A stretch of DNA of 64,000 nucleotides from positions 1,488,001 to 1,552,000 of the forward strand of contig JAJTTP010000004.1 in the NCBI GenBank assembly GCA_023313575.1, in the 5' to 3' direction. A model generated the notes under the pieces. The model did no database searches. It was not told the DNA's origin and saw only the letters and a program-made list of their open reading frames with translations. Shown in pieces: positions 36,594-47,394 of this stretch. Each line of letters opens with the position of its first letter. The stretch's first letter is position 1. Source of the DNA: Eutypella sp. D-1. Its lineage: Eukaryota > Ascomycota > Sordariomycetes > Xylariales > Diatrypaceae. The translations under genes were made by a program, and so were the position numbers.

Positions 36594-37490
36594 ATGTCAT
36601 ATGGGACAGGTGATACTCATAACCCTGCAACGACCGCCTTGCTAGGCAACACAGACGACGAGGATGCAGATATGGCCTCCTTAAGGTCTATGCAGCAAAG
36701 CCCTTGCAGCCATTGTGGCGGCTTGGTTGAAAGCCCCATTGAAGACGAGACTGCATCGAAACTAGCTGAACTCGTACGCGGCATCAGAGAATTATCAATC
36801 TCAACACCAGCAAAAACCTGCCTTCGCAGCATTGTATCCAAGGCGTATAAAGTTGAATTTCCACCGTTTTCTTTTGGCCGCAATCCTGCCGTTACTTACG
36901 TCCTTAAGATCGGAAGCTTCCACACCTTCCCAGAAATGACCTTTGCCGACGGTGAATTTCATGCGGATTTGATTTATGGCAGATTGGTAACCGACAAAAA
37001 GGATGACAATGCGCCAATGACCAAAGGTTCAAAGCCTCTGCCTCATATTGTGGTCAACATCGGCGAGTTATTTATATGCAACTCGGAGGGGTGCCTGGGT
37101 GATGTCCCGTTTCTTGTGGTAGTCGATATTCTTTCGGAATCCAAGGATATTTGGGTGATTGATGGGGGCGACCACGATGATGATGATGATATCTACGAAG
37201 GTCAATACCACTGCAACCACTGCAATCAGTACGAGGGCGAAGGATTTATATCGCGGGATGCAATCGATGACTCCTTCAACTCTATGTCGGGACCTCTTTT
37301 CGAAATTGCATGGCTGAATCTGACCTGGGATGAGCTGCTTGATCCTACTATGCCAGAGGATCTACGGCGCGCTCGGATTCAGCAAGGCATTGCCCAAACC
37401 GCTCGCTGCACGAAACCCATGGTACAGATTCTAGAGTTGGAGGATATAGAGGAGATGGGCGCAAAGCTGGTGGACGGAGGGTCCAAGTGA
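36594..37490 (+). CDS. tandem family member 1, unknown function
   Basis: I do not recognise this family. The copy shares two blocks with the genes at 38122 and 39394: LPHIVVNIGELF with FLVVVDILSESKDIWVID (about residues 148-195), and FEIAWLNLTWDELL with MPEDLRRARIQQGIAQTAR (about 237-275). Between them lies an Asp run (from GATGAT repeats) and a CNHC pair; an SPCSHCGG motif lies near residue 37. A conserved first intron is visible upstream (36552-36609, donor GTAAGT, branch CTAAT, acceptor GGGACAG). The exon before it has no ATG: ATA sits where the second copy has ATG, and an in-frame stop lies at 36485. Translation may therefore start at the ATG inside the intron (36594, 298 aa) if it is retained, or at 36672 (272 aa) if it is spliced. 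No membrane segment or signal peptide is seen. Confidence 0.6.
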   Translation: MSYGTGDTHNPATTALLGNTDDEDADMASLRSMQQSPCSHCGGLVESPIEDETASKLAELVRGIRELSISTPAKTCLRSIVSKAYKVEFPPFSFGRNPAVTYVLKIGSFHTFPEMTFADGEFHADLIYGRLVTDKKDDNAPMTKGSKPLPHIVVNIGELFICNSEGCLGDVPFLVVVDILSESKDIWVIDGGDHDDDDDIYEGQYHCNHCNQYEGEGFISRDAIDDSFNSMSGPLFEIAWLNLTWDELLDPTMPEDLRRARIQQGIAQTARCTKPMVQILELEDIEEMGAKLVDGGSK

Positions 37491-37689
37491 GGGACGTACT
37501 CCGTATACTGATACACGTGGATCACGGCCGGCTGACAACTATATTCTGCTGGCTCTGAAAAAGCGGGTGTAAGAGCTACGCCTACAGCCTCCTTCCCGCA
37601 GGAACCCGTGCAGTGTACTCAATGAAGGAGTGTTACGGTAGTTGCGGTGGTTGCCACAAGAGGAATCCCACACGATATAGGCTACTGTT

Positions 37690-37835
37690 CCCTGCCAGTC
37701 ACGATTTATTTGGCTTCTTGTACAATAATTTCTTTCCTCCCTCCTCCTGGAGATTCCATATGGAGTAGTACTAGGGAACTTGCTGTTATTTCATCTTCGT
37801 ATCAATTTTCAGTGCAGGACTTCCTACTTCGGGTC
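37690..37835 (+). repeat. relic duplicate of the upstream/5' end of tandem family member 2
   Basis: This stretch resembles 37980-38125 at an offset of about 290 bp. Shared words in the same order are GTACAATA (37720 and 38009), a GA-ATCCA-ATG block, TTTCATCT and TTCAGTGCA (37808 and 38098). The second stretch lies directly before the ATG of the 38122 gene. In the first, an ATG close to a GTGAGT donor-like word (about 37838) is followed by no matching second exon. Confidence 0.5.
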
Positions 37836-38121
37836 GTATGACGTGAGTCACCATAGCCATTGCAATAGGATGGTTACCACAATAAGGACCTGGTGCTGGA
37901 ATAACTACGTATTAAGTGCCCAAGGTTCCTATCGTGTCCAAGACCTCGAGGGCTATTGTATTCTCGGTTTACCCCATCCTTTCCCATTTACTATTTATAT
38001 GACCCTCCGTACAATAGTTTCTGTCCTTTCTTCTCTTCTCTCTCAACCTCGAGAATCCACATGCCACCAGGGGATTCATCGTTTCATCTACGCAGCCTTC
38101 AGTGCACAACAGTCGAGCAGC

Positions 38122-39039
38122 ATGGACGATATGGCAGAAATGCCTGAGTCTACACGATCAGGGCGTAAGTTAACAGGCTAACAATCTCTGTGAAAGCAGT
38201 GGAGCTAATGATCATATGGGACAGACAATACTCAGGGCCCTACGACAACCTCGCCCGTCAATTCAGATGGGCGGGATAGAGGCCTAACGCCATCAAACCC
38301 CACGCAACAGAGTTACTTTTACCGGCTCAACGACGTACACGAAAAGGCGGACAAGATTCGGACCGAGCAGGAGATGATAATCGAACTCATACACGGCATA
38401 ACTAAAGCGTCAGCCTTAACGCAGCTGGAAAGATTCGGCGAGATTGTAGAGCCTGCACCTATATTCCCTCTTGCTCGTTTTGGCCAGGGTCATACTGCGA
38501 CTACCTACTTCATTGATATGAGAGCCTTTGAATACACAGACACCAAAGTTCCATGCTATATGCTGGCAGAGGATATAAAAATGCCAGTCACGCGCACTAC
38601 AACGGCGTTACCGCATATAGTGGCCTGTGTCGGCTGGCTGGTGAGAGATGGTTTAAAGGATAAGTCCAGACATCTTTCAACCTCCTTTTGGGTACTGGTG
38701 GACATCTTATCCGAGTCCAAGGATATTTGGTTCTATCACGCCGGCAACCTCGCGGGTTTTGAGTTTGATATAAATCATCAGGTATGCGCAGACTTCTTAC
38801 CGCAAGATAAGGACTCATCGGTCCCTTCGGCACGTCGTGGTGGTGGTGGTGGTGGTGGTAGCCTTCACACTTCTACCGACCCTCTCCGCTTCAATATTGC
38901 TCGGCTGGATCTGACCTGGGATGAATTGGTGCGTTCTAATATGCCCGAGGATCTACGGCGCACTCGGATCACTCGAGGCATCGCCCAGTCCGCCCGCAGC
39001 GCAGGAGTTATGCTGAAAATCATGCCAACTAGAAACTGA
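38122..39039 (+). CDS. tandem family member 2, unknown function
   Basis: Exons 38122-38164 and 38225-39039 encode 285 aa. The 60-nt intron has donor GTAAGT and the same 3' end (CTAATGATCATATGGGACAG) as the first copy, and the junction phase is identical (one base before the intron). The N-terminus is MDDMAEMPESTRSG. The family blocks are LPHIVACVGWLV, VDILSESKDIWFYH and FNIARLDLTWDELV with MPEDLRRTRITRGIAQSAR. A glycine run encoded by a GGT repeat (38837-38859) lies in the same variable place where the first copy has an Asp run and a CxxC pair. The function is unknown, and no enzyme motif, TM segment or signal peptide is apparent. This is the copy with the clearest intact gene structure. Confidence 0.68.
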
Positions 39040-39393
39040 TTGAATGGGAACAGAGTGAATGGGTTCGGGAACCAAATGAGAGACGTATCATGTTGACCTA
39101 TAGGTAGTCACTATGACCAGCACAATAGGAATCATATATACAAGATTATTCTCTTATCTGGGCCCCCCACCAGCTCTATCTCATATAATGACGCCCGAGA
39201 GCCCTATTGTACACACTGTCCTATTGTATGAAATAACCGGCCACACTGTATGTTCTGGAAACAGTGGCTCATTGCTGCCTTATAAGGCATTTACGTTTAC
39301 TACTTATTGCTACTACTTATCCATACCTCTACCGTCAACAGGCCCTGAGGTTCGATCTCATCGTATTTCCTTGTCCGTACCAAGCAGAAAAAG

Positions 39394-40371
39394 ATGGACG
39401 ACACAGCGAAATTTGTCGAGGAGCGACGGCGTAAGTCAGCGCGCCAACGACATGTAGAAAAGCCAAGCTAATGAATATATGGGACATGCAATTTTAAGAA
39501 TGCTACAATGTTGCCCGTCGACGCAGATGAACATAGCCGACGTCTGAGTACGCGATGGGCCATAAGCCGGCCCCAATCCAAAGGGGTCCCGATCAAACTT
39601 GTACACAATATGGAACAGATACCCATCTCAACATACACGGATTTTGACAAGCTTTTCGAAAACCAGCCCTTCGATTTTCCGGGTTCCCTTTATTTCTTGC
39701 TTCCCCGTCTTGGCCTCGATCAGACGACGTACCAGCTCCAAATCGGAAGAAAATTTTGCCTGCTACCAATACGCCCGGCCGACAATGTGGTTCACAGCGA
39801 CGATAGATACTACAAACTGGTAACACGGATGGACAGTACAAAGGTGCCCACATCAATAGCAGGGCTGAAGCCTTTACCTACCATTGTGGCCCAAATTGGC
39901 ATGTTAGTGCTACACGATCAGGGTTACGGACCCATAACAACCAATTTCTTTTTAATCGTAGATGTGCAGTCAGCATTGAAGGATATCTGGCTTATTCACG
40001 ATCACCTTAGCAATTTTCTTGGCATTGATCATTCTTGCGGACCGCAATGCAGACAGATATGCGCAGACCTTCTGTCGCTGCCCGAAGACAGGATCTGTAC
40101 TGCGCTAGTTAACCGCTGGACGGGAGAAGACTATATCTGCGACGAGCATCGGGCCTTATTGGGCTCTTCGACACGCGATAGTTACCTTTTCAAGAATTCT
40201 CCCTATTTTGACATCGCATACTTGGGTCTGTCCTGGGATGGGCTGCTTTCTGATGTGCCGGAGGACCTACGGCGCGCTCAGATCACTCAAAGCATTATCC
40301 ACTCCGCCCGCCTCGTAGACCCGAGGCTAGAGACTCTGGATAGGAGGGAGATTCAGATGTTGGGCGCATGA
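39394..40371 (+). CDS. tandem family member 3, unknown function
   Basis: Exons 39394-39430 and 39527-40371 give 293 aa, starting MDDTAKFVEERR. The donor (GTAAGT) and the CTAATG...TATATGGGACA segment match the other copies, but the ancestral acceptor GGGACAG is GGGACAT here. The only nearby in-phase acceptor is GACGCAG at 39526, making a 96-nt intron. The family blocks are LPTIVAQIGMLVL, FFLIVDVQSALKDIWLIH and FDIAYLGLSWDGLL with VPEDLRRAQITQSIIHSARL. The variable segment holds several Cys and His residues (CGPQCRQIC, ICDEH). If splicing differs, translation could begin at the ATG at 39508. Divergence from the other two copies suggests an old duplication. Function is not recognised. Confidence 0.62.
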
Positions 40372-41072
40372 TCCAAATGAGGTTGTACTCTGTATTGTCT
40401 GGATTGTGAGCAAAGGGGCTAGATGGTAGTGGTTTAGGAAGATCGTTACATAGGGGCCGAACGACCACCGATAATCAGACGACCACAACTCCGACAAAAC
40501 TTCGTGCGGATCGGCAATACCGATGGGGTCGGTTGATCTCGCATGGAAAGGCGCCGTCTTGCCGCACTTGACATACTTAGTCGATGCGGACTGCCCATAA
40601 GCCCGGGGTTCCGGGATCGTACACTGGAAGGGGGAAACGTTGGCGACCGTGCGGGTGAAGCGAAGGAGAAGCTCGCAATACGACAGGTCATTGATCTGGA
40701 TGGTGGACGAATGGTAACTCCGTCGAACGGACGGGTGAATTGCGCTATGGAAGAGCCAACGACGGCGGCTTGTTGTCACTGGGTTTGGATCTGGTATTTA
40801 ACTACATAGCTCGGCCACGCCACAAAGAGACAACAAGTAGCCCATCACCGTGTCCGGCGTTAATCATACAACCCAATCATTCAGATACGAAGCAAGCTTT
40901 GGAGCTTATGTGAATGTGGGCTTTTTTAATGCTACGTAGCCAGGCAAGCAAGAGGGTTCGCACCCGTTGCCCCCCTAAACCCCCTTTCTGAAACTCCACC
41001 CACCGGGCCCACATGCGACAGGGGCCGGACACGACGAGGTTCCGACGCGGCACTTTGCTTACATAGTCACGA
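40372..41072. other. convergent intergenic spacer
   Basis: About 700 bp between the third tandem paralogue (plus) and the end of ELP1 (minus). No supported gene was found. Confidence 0.5.
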
Positions 41073-44000
41073 TCACGAACCCAGCAGGGACAGCCTCTCG
41101 AAGTCCTTGACGACGGGCGGCTCCTGCGTCCTCCACCTGCCCTGCATATTCTCGTGCAAGACGGCGTCGGCGCCGGTGGGGGTCCAGGCGGCCTCTCTCC
41201 CAACACCCATCCCATCATGCACCGGCGTCGCGTCGTCAGGCCTCGGCGCGCCTCCGATTCCGGCGGCACCGGCAGGGACGAAGACCTCCTGGACAGCAGC
41301 GCGACAAGCATCGACGACCTCAGCAGCGAGGACCTCGAGGGCGCGGGCGCGCTCGAGCATGCCGCGGCGGGCGAGAGCGAAGGCGAGGCGCTCGGCCTCG
41401 GGGGCCGCGGAGGCGGCGACGCGGTCCACGAGGCGGCGGACGCTCGAGACCAGGTACTCCTCCTCGTAGACGGTGCCCTTGCGACCGCGGGCGCGCTTCT
41501 TCTCCTCGCGGCGCCGGTTCTTGCTCGTCGCCCGGCTCGTCCCCGTCCCCGCTGACACCCCGCTGCCCGTGTACCGCGTGTACAGGCCCGTGGCCCCCGT
41601 GCTGGCCCGCGAGCTCGCCGCGATCGACACGTCGTCCGGGATCGCGGAGTCGCCGCCCGCCCGGTCCCCTTCGTAGAACCCGAGCGGGTCTTCCGCCGCG
41701 CGTCGCCGCAGCTCCGCGATCCGGGGCACCTGCGCGCGCAGCTGCGCCTTGCATTCGGCCAGGAGCTCGGTTGAGGCGGCGAGGGCGTCGGCGAGGCCCG
41801 GGTCGACGGCGGACTCGAGGAGGTCGGGGCGCCCGCGTAGCGCGGTGATGCGGAGCGCGTCCCCGAAGTGGTAGCCGCGGCAGAGCGTCGCGATGGCGGA
41901 CTCCACGGCGTCCAAATGGTCAAGCTGCACCGCCGCCGCCGCCTGGTAGTCGCGGGCCTCGCAGAGCGCCTCGGCGAGTGTCGTCGCCAGGTCCGTGAGC
42001 GCTGCCGCCGACAGCGCCGGCGATTGCTGCTGCGCTGCGAAGAGACACTCCCTCCAGCACGACACCCCGGCCGACTGGTAGCAGCGGGCTGCGGCGGCGT
42101 AGTCGCGCAGAGACTCATGGGCCAGCCCCGCCTCACGGAAGCACGACTTGGCCTCTAGGTAGGTGGCGTAGAGGCGGGCGAGCGCCGTCAGGTTCGCCTC
42201 ATCATAGCGGTACAGCTTCAGCGCCGCGGCGTAGAGCGCGTGTTTCACAGTGTAGTCCCTGACCTGCAGGTGGTCCTGCAGAGCGTGCAGATGCGCGAGG
42301 GCCTTCTCCCGCCGATTAAGATGGTCGTCGATGGCGAATCGGCGCCGCAAATCGGGCAGCTTGTGGAGGTCCTGGATGAACGGTAGGTATTCGCGGGGGT
42401 CTCTCTGGGACTGCTGCGCCACCAAGAGAGCTAAGTCAAGGTTGTAGAGCCCGAGGGCCTCGTCGTACAGCGTATTGACGTCCGCCAGGAAACATATATG
42501 TTCGACGGCCTTTTCGGCCAGCCGCTCGTCCTCCTGCATCAGCTTCGCGACGACCAGGAGCCCGTCTACGAGAGCCGGCGGGTCTTTGCAGACATTGGCC
42601 GTGATGATGTTCTGGAGCGTGCCGTGCTCTATGACCTTACGAGATTGCAGATGCGAGAGCACCGCGTCGCAGATTTTGTTCACTTTGGACGCCGACGGCT
42701 GCGGCGAGGCATCTGCGGGCACCTCGGCAACGCCTCGCCTGGTATCCACATACATGGTCTGCGTAACGTCTTCGGGTCTGGGCAGTTAGCACTGTGTTTA
42801 TACCTGTAATATTGTTGAACTCACTTTAATGACGAAAGGAATAAGTCGATATATGAGACGTCGTTTAGTTGGTCGAGAAACAAGCCTACATTATCCAGGA
42901 ACTGCTGTGGGCTGTGGTCGTAGAGGATATTCATGTCCACCCGCTGGGTCCTGCAATATGTGAAGGCTCGCAAGTAGTCCAATCTCTCGATGAGGTGCCG
43001 GATCCCCGCAACGACCATGGCTCTGGGGTGTATGGTTTCCAGGTTCCCCCGGGGCATCTGGAGCACCAGACTCATGTTCGTGGGCATGGCTGTCACGAGA
43101 CGGCCACCTCTCTCGATGCTGCGACACCTTTCATCCTTCTCGGGATCATCGGGCGGCACCTCCAAAGCTTTGCGATGAGCTCCGTTAGTATTCCAAGGTA
43201 TTCCCAGGGGAGAATGGGAGGGGGAACGGGCGGGGTGTTGTTGTTCACACTTACAATCTACGTCGGTCAAATGGATGAACTTGACTAGGTGGTTTGTGGT
43301 CGTCACGATGAGATGCGCCGGCGTGACGAGGAAGGAGGTGCAATTTTTTAAGAGGAGTCGCGAGTTAGCGTATAGATGACCGTTTCTCGAGAGGCCAAAC
43401 ACGACGACGTTCCCGGCAAGGTCGACGACCTCGCTCCAGGGGAGATAATAGGGGAGCCGTGTCGAGTAGTGCTCGTCCTGCTGGTTACCGATATTGTGAA
43501 GCCGCCCTAAACCGTCCTGAGTAACGACGGCGGTCGTGGTGGCCTGTGTCAATTTGGTGAACCCGAGCATCGAGCCCGCGTACATCGTAAGACTAGGCGC
43601 GAAGTCCCCCACGGCCTCGTCGAGTGTATACGAGTTGACCGCCGGGCCATCGCCGAAGCACAGACAGTGAATACTAAGGTTCTCGCTCACGGCCACCTGG
43701 AGAGGGGTAACACCTCTCCACGATTCCTCGGTTGTGAAATCAAGTCTCCCAGCCAAGGACGGACGTAAAGAACGCTGCTCTTTGACGTCCCACTTATAGA
43801 CGTCGATTCCCTGCTGATGCAGGACGGCCATGAACGTGTTAGAGGGGGAGAAGGCGACGTCGGCTATCGCGGTCTGCGCGGGGATCTCGAACAAGGTCAT
43901 GGGAGGAGGCACGTTCGCCGTCCGGAAAGGCGTGAGTTTCAAGAACGTCCCGTCGATGACAGCGACGGCGCCGTGGTCGTATGGTGGAGTAAGTGAGCCC

Positions 44001-45247
44001 CGGGCCACATCGAAGATGTACTCGGCCAATACCAACCTACCACCATGCGTGTACACCACGCGCAGCGGCTTCTCGGGATGCCACGTCACCCCAAGAGCTC
44101 GCGTCGCGGTGGAGATTTCTTGCTTGAGATACCAGTGGTAGTTGCCCATGGTCCAGAACTGCACCCGATCGTTGAAGGTGACCGCCAGCACGGTCGAGTC
44201 CGAGTTCCATTCTAAACGCATCTGGTCGTCGAGGATGTTCCTTTCTTGAGGGTTTCTCAGGGAGAACTGACCGTGCCTGAGACCATTCCTCTCGAAGAAC
44301 ACGACGTCTACGCGGTCCGAGCATCGCTGAGTGCTGGCGATGAGGTTTCCGGAGGGCCGCCAGGTCAGTGAACTCTCCATGCCGTCGACGGGCTCGCTCA
44401 CGCTGTCGAGGACGCCATCGCGGGAGAATACGCGGATGACTCTTCGGATGCCAGCCTCGACAGAGTTGATGGCGACGTAGGCACCGTCGCCCCTCCAGCT
44501 GATGGTAGTAGCGCCGTCGTCGCTGGGGCTGAGCACGCCCTCGTCTACCTTTTCCGGTATCGTAGGGTCTCGCAGAGCTTTGGCACCCTTGCCTTGGAAC
44601 TGGGTCTCCTTCTTACCCCAGCCAACCGAGACGTGTTTGGACAGCTTGAGGTCGTCGGCGGCCATGGTCGCATCCATGATCCCCTCGAAACTGCGGCTCA
44701 TGAAAACGACAGTATTGGCCTTGGTGGCGATGGCCAATAGCTCTTCATCCGGGGACCATCTCGCGGCGGTGATGCCGTCGTCGATGGAGCCCATGATCTC
44801 GATATGCACGCCATCTTGGGAGGATGAGTCCTCGGACTCCTGAACGATGACAATGTCACCGCCCTCGAGGACGAGGCATGTCGTGAAAGTGTCACTAAAG
44901 TGGTGTAGGCTGACTATCCGATCTACGGGTAGATCCGGGTTAGGGCTCGGGGCGTCCCAGGATGCCACCACCTGAGATTCACTGTGCGGGGATGATTAAC
45001 ATACGACATCTCCGGAGGTCCTTTCTCTCTTAAGACCCCACGGGGAATACACTCACATGTCAATCGAAGAAGCCCTCACGTGCTCCGAGATCCTGACCAG
45101 ACGTATGCGCGCATCCTGCTCGCAGGGTCCAAAGGTGCAGAGAACTTCGTCCTTGGCGGGGTCCCAGCAGGTTGACGTAATGGGCTCTCCCTCGGGCTCG
45201 GTGGAGGAGGTCCATGAGTTGAAGCGAACATTACGGAGATTGCGCAT
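41073..45247 (-). CDS. ELP1: Elongator complex subunit ELP1 (IKI3/IKAP)
   Basis: Four exons on the minus strand: 45247-45057, 44981-43255, 43167-42825 and 42777-41073, 1321 aa, close to yeast Elp1. Introns are 75, 87 and 47 nt, and the junction phases all fit. Elp1 is the scaffold of Elongator, which starts mcm5/ncm5 modification of wobble uridines in tRNA. The N-terminus MRNLRNVRFNSW is the usual family start. WD40 propellers fill the first 700 or so residues (ITAARWSPDEELLAIAT, TTISWRGDGAYVAIN, VTWHPEKPLRVVY). The conserved EVPPDDPEKDERCRSIERG and MPRGNLETIHPRAMVVAGIRHLI precede the TPR-like helical part. Near residue 1170 lies the basic stretch KNRRREEKKRARGRKGT with YEEEYLV, known in Elp1 as a tRNA-binding and nuclear-localisation segment. 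The middle intron (87 nt) is stop-free and in frame, so splicing there rests on family length and the GTAAGT donor. Confidence 0.94.
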
Positions 45248-46176
45248 TTTGAAATGTGATGGGGGTTCTCTTGGCCATGGAGCCGAGGGACGGAAGTTGG
45301 AAAAAAAGTCGATATTGAGACTTTCACGTGCTGCCAGTGCCACTCACTCTGATATCACGATTAGGTGCATAAAGTACATGCAGATATGATGCCCTGCAAG
45401 TGAGTCTACCTAGGTACCTAGGTAGGTATAGTCCGTGTGCTAAAAGTTTTCTAAGAATTTACATACTGTATACAGTAAAAGTAGACTGAGGTACATGACC
45501 TTCCCCAGCAAGCCCAGGTAGGTAGAAACCTTAAAAGTTCCCTTGGGGGCTCTCTAGGTACCTACCTAAGTCCTTAAGTATTCGGCGCAGGCCGGCGGCA
45601 ATCGGGCGAGGTCGCTAGAAATCTAGCACACCTTGAGTGCCAATGGGAAGATGCCCGGAAGAACGCCCAGCAGATGGGCTGGTGGTGGGCTGTTACGGCG
45701 AATTCCTACCTCACTACCCAGTAGGTACATACTGTACATGCTGTTTCTGAAGTAAAATTCCCTTGGACTGCTTGGCTTCCCTTTTACAGTAGATCTATTT
45801 CCCCGGCAGTCCATGGCCCAGCCCAATCTGCCCAATCCATCCCCTGTCATCTCGATCGGCATGGGTCTTACAGCATGTAGCTCATAATCATCTCCATTTC
45901 CCCAGATTGTCACCCATTGCTTCTTGATTCTCGTCATTCCTTCATAACGTAGGACAAACAATCTCAATGTGAAGAAGAGTCATAACGAATTGTTCAAAGT
46001 CACAAAAAGAAAAAAATTAATAAAAAAATAAATCTTCCCAAATGCTATATAACTGACTCTCTTATTTAGCTACCCGCGTACTGAAGCATACTCCATCTTA
46101 TTCATTTTATTTATCTTATACTGTTTAACGCATCACATCACATCACACTGGCTACAATCTCCTTGCTTCTCACATC
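45248..46176. promoter_or_regulatory. divergent promoter region, ELP1 / DUF3984 gene
   Basis: About 930 bp between divergent start codons. It carries dense TACCTAGGTA-type palindromes (45407-45430, 45550-45570) and an A/T-rich stretch with a TATATAA word at 46046-46052, about 125 nt before the DUF3984 start and likely its TATA element. A minus-strand open frame at 45623-45967 shows no family match. Confidence 0.5.
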
Positions 46177-47394
46177 ATGGATGTCGCCTACACGAGACAC
46201 GCCACAGAGGCACGTCGAAAGAACAGATCACAAACGAGCCTTAACCACCTAACCCTCGCGCCCCTCACCTCCAAGTTCCCCATCACCGACCCCGACGACC
46301 TGCCCGACTTCACTACCACCACTACATCGCCCATCCACCACAATCCCTCTTACCTTCAGGGCAAGTCCGCCCCGGCGACTCCGAGGCTACTCTCGCGATC
46401 TCCGGCGCGAACCCGCACCAGCTCCCCGCGACGTCGTTCCTTGTCTGCCCAGGGGGGCGCCCGTCTTCCCAAGAGCAAATCCGCTTCCCATCTACACGGG
46501 CTCGATGCCTTCGCGCCCGCCGCCCCGCGACGTCGCGGCGGCCACCGCGGCCACCATAGCGCCCGGGACCACCAAAATAATAACAGCATTAGCAACGGCG
46601 ACGACAGCGACTGGCTGCTGCACGCAGGCGCCTTCATCAGCACCGAGACGCGCGAGCGCAAGGGCCAGGCCTGGCTGATCTCGCGCGCCAGCACCACGAG
46701 CCTGACAGGCGCCCGCGATACCGAGGAGGAGGCGTACGAGCGCGAGCTCGCCCGGGAGAGGGAGCTCGCCAGCCGCCGGGGCAGCCGGTGCGGGAGCTTG
46801 AACCTAGCCGAGGATGAAGACATCGCGATGACGACGCCGGGCTATGCGCGTCTCGAGAGCCGTTCGCACAGCAGGACTGGTAGCACCAAGGTGTTGTTTC
46901 CGAGGACGCCGCTGAAGACGACGGCAGCGGCGGCGGAGCGCGACGAAGAGCGCGGCTACTTCGCCCCGCACTCGCCCCAGGAGGAGGCGGTGTCGCCGGG
47001 TGCGGCGGCGCCGCCGGTGCCGGGACCCGACTTCGTAGGCCTAGACGAGAAGCTCGAGGCGATTGACGGGGACGGCGGGCGGGCGGACGAGGCGGCCGTG
47101 CGGAGACTGCTGCGGGGCGACCGGGCGGGTATGGGCGGCTGGATGGGCAGCCTGCTAGGCTGGTCCCTCTTCGCCGTCGAGGAGAATGACGAGGAGTCCG
47201 ACGACGAGGAGTATGATGGCGACAGCCTCGACGGCGCCACCGACAAGACTTACCTGTCCCGCACCACCAGCACCCGGAGCTTCACCGGCATCTCCGACGT
47301 CCCGAAGGAGCCCGTGCCCCCGCCCAAGGCGGACCAGGGCGGCTGGCACGACGCCGCCTGGCTACTCAGCGTCGCGTCCAAGGTCTTGCTGTGA
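46177..47394 (+). CDS. DUF3984-type fungal protein, unknown function
   Basis: Single exon, 405 aa, a conserved Pezizomycotina protein. The early motif LNHLTLAPLTSKFP (from about residue 24), the SYLQGKSAPATPRLLSRS segment and DWLLHAGAFISTETRERKGQAWLISR (about 145-172) are what I associate with the DUF3984 family. The middle is Ser/Arg-rich, with RSRSxS-like and acidic runs that suggest phosphorylation. The C-terminus returns to an ordered GWHDAAWLLSVASKVLL. There is no signal peptide or TM segment. The ATG is the only one before the conserved LTLAP block. GC-rich codon use is strong, so long antisense open frames here are by-products. The function is not known. Confidence 0.85.
   Translation: MDVAYTRHATEARRKNRSQTSLNHLTLAPLTSKFPITDPDDLPDFTTTTTSPIHHNPSYLQGKSAPATPRLLSRSPARTRTSSPRRRSLSAQGGARLPKSKSASHLHGLDAFAPAAPRRRGGHRGHHSARDHQNNNSISNGDDSDWLLHAGAFISTETRERKGQAWLISRASTTSLTGARDTEEEAYERELARERELASRRGSRCGSLNLAEDEDIAMTTPGYARLESRSHSRTGSTKVLFPRTPLKTTAAAAERDEERGYFAPHSPQEEAVSPGAAAPPVPGPDFVGLDEKLEAIDGDGGRADEAAVRRLLRGDRAGMGGWMGSLLGWSLFAVEENDEESDDEEYDGDSLDGATDKTYLSRTTSTRSFTGISDVPKEPVPPPKADQGGWHDAAWLLSVASKVLL

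Noticed and set aside
40877..42136. 419-codon minus-strand frame
   Set aside because: It overlaps ELP1 exon 4 in another frame of the same strand and is Arg/Ser/Pro low complexity.
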